A stretch of 64,000 nt of DNA from Rhodospirillales bacterium. Its GTDB lineage: Bacteria > Pseudomonadota > Alphaproteobacteria > Acetobacterales > Acetobacteraceae. Below the pieces are notes generated by a model, which saw only the letters and a list, made by a program, of their open reading frames with translations, was not told where the DNA came from and made no database searches. A program made the position numbers and the translations under genes. Position 1 is the stretch's first letter. Each line of letters opens with the position of its first letter. This document shows, piece by piece, positions 63,148-64,000 of this stretch. Where the stretch lies: the NCBI GenBank assembly GCA_025352665.1, contig JANXSM010000045.1:1-64000 (forward strand), in the 5' to 3' direction.

Positions 63148-64000
63148 ATGCCGCATGAGTTCGAAGGCGAGACGCACTGGCACGAGCCGGCCGGGCTTTC
63201 GCCGGCCGGGCTGAGCCGGTTTCGTCGTCCGCCCACCGCCTACGACCAGTTCATGCAGGCGGAGGGCATCGGGCTGACGCGCGGCGCGCATGTGGCGGAC
63301 CTCACGGAAGTGTCGCTCACCCCCTGGTCGCGCACCGGCGGGCGCGGGCGCTATCTGCAACTCAACGGCACCGAGTCTCACTGGGGCAGCTATCTCGTGG
63401 AAGTGCCGGCGGCCGCCGCGTTGCAGGCCGAGAAGCATCTGTTCGAGGAGGTCTTCCTGGTGCTGTCGGGCCGCGGCACCGCGGAAATCTGGCGCGTGGG
63501 AAGTCCGAAGCGACACCGCTTCGAATGGCAGCAAGGAGCGATGTTCGCGGTGCCCATGAATGCCATGCACCGCATCGTCAACGCCTCCAACGAACCGGCG
63601 TTGCTGCTGGCAGGCACCACGGCCCCCGGTGTGCTCAACCTTTTGGGCGATCGCGAGGCGGTGTTCTCCAACAGCTACGTGCCGCCCGAAGGTGACGATG
63701 AGGATCTGTTCTCCCCCTATGACGACATCCAGCCGGACCCCGTGCGCGAACTCGCTCTGTGCCGTACCCACCTGGTGCCGGACGCGTTGGCCTGCGACCT
63801 GCCGCTCGACAATCGGCTGTCGCCGGGATACCGGCAGATGGAACTGGAAATGACCCGCACGCCGTTCCACGCGACCATCGGCCAGCACCGCCCCGGCCGC
63901 TACGCCAAGGGGCATCTGCTGCCGGTGGGGACTGCCCTCATCTGCCTCGGCGGCGAGGGCTACACCTATGTCTGGCCGGAGCGGCTCGGGCCCACACCCT
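63148..64000 (+). CDS. Cupin domain protein (3' end beyond window)
   Basis: The frame is open from ATG 63148 to the window end (284 codons). An aromatic/His-rich N-terminus (ETHWHEPAGLSPAGL) precedes one cupin core, HLFEEVFLVLSGRGTAEIWR near residue 98 and GAMFAVPMNAMHRIVN near 129. A possible second cupin begins near 230 (MELEMTRTPFHATIGQHRPG and KGHLLPVGTALICL), so this is probably a bicupin of the gentisate-dioxygenase-like or ethanolamine-type layout. GGGAG lies 9 bases before the start. It follows chrA by 12 bases and is the third cupin near the tct cluster. Confidence 0.8.
   Translation, partial: MPHEFEGETHWHEPAGLSPAGLSRFRRPPTAYDQFMQAEGIGLTRGAHVADLTEVSLTPWSRTGGRGRYLQLNGTESHWGSYLVEVPAAAALQAEKHLFEEVFLVLSGRGTAEIWRVGSPKRHRFEWQQGAMFAVPMNAMHRIVNASNEPALLLAGTTAPGVLNLLGDREAVFSNSYVPPEGDDEDLFSPYDDIQPDPVRELALCRTHLVPDALACDLPLDNRLSPGYRQMELEMTRTPFHATIGQHRPGRYAKGHLLPVGTALICLGGEGYTYVWPERLGPTP

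Overview
The window is high-GC bacterial DNA with dense, often overlapping genes (many ATGA/TGATG stop-start overlaps). It most likely comes from an alphaproteobacterium of the Rhodospirillales/Acetobacteraceae type. Evidence: an extended hopanoid side-chain operon (hpnM-hpnI-hpnJ-hpnK behind dxs), a mutS-glnD pair, a malic enzyme fused to a phosphotransacetylase-like domain, tripartite tricarboxylate transporters, and several families of short palindromic repeats in the gaps. The family-level placement is inference from gene content. No rRNA, tRNA, CRISPR array, insertion sequence or phage gene was recognised.

Layout. 1-4.85 kb: end of dxs, then hpnM, hpnI, hpnJ, hpnK and a DUF1684 gene, a coupled operon making glucosaminyl and cyclitol-ether bacteriohopanetetrols. 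4.9-10.6 kb: a small Cys-containing secreted protein, a REC-EAL c-di-GMP phosphodiesterase convergent with a large hybrid histidine kinase, and a coupled pair of orphan genes. 10.6-13.7 kb: a glycosyltransferase coupled to a halogenase-like flavoenzyme, a scar region with a monooxygenase remnant and two repeats, and a 3-methyladenine glycosylase. 14.1-17.9 kb: a four-gene catabolic operon (creatininase-like, ketopantoate-reductase-like, SDR, M20 peptidase). 17.9-22.7 kb: a FlaG-like protein, an ABC exporter, a GT4 glycosyltransferase, a 277-bp nested palindrome, a cupin and an orphan. 22.8-28.2 kb: glnD and mutS. 28.5-38.6 kb: maeB, a serine-less alpha/beta hydrolase, two MFS transporters, a hidden 56-codon ORF, a secreted protein, argG with a DUF1993 gene, and a GST. 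38.7-45.3 kb: hydantoinase/oxoprolinase B and A, a DUF3857/transglutaminase protein and a QueD-like protein. 45.3-47.9 kb: two tail-to-tail repeats, a frameshifted amidase and a polysaccharide deacetylase. 47.9-53.4 kb: a large GH16-like enzyme with five carbohydrate-binding repeats, divergent across an AT-rich region from a GH26-like enzyme with the same module and a type I secretion tail. 53.4-57.5 kb: otsA, an M20 amidohydrolase and a NiCoT nickel/cobalt permease. 57.5-64 kb: a tctA-tctB-cupin-cupin-tctC operon on the minus strand, divergent from a split chrA pair followed by a cupin gene that runs off the window.

The most unusual signal is in the gaps. A two-hairpin repeat of about 105 bp (four full copies, two half copies) and a second palindrome with TGATACC ends are placed so that their first bases are the stop codon of the neighbouring gene in seven cases. 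The 277-bp palindrome is set exactly three bases from the stop codons of both convergent neighbours. Three AT-rich double-hairpin elements serve as probable terminators, and one of these also supplies a stop codon.
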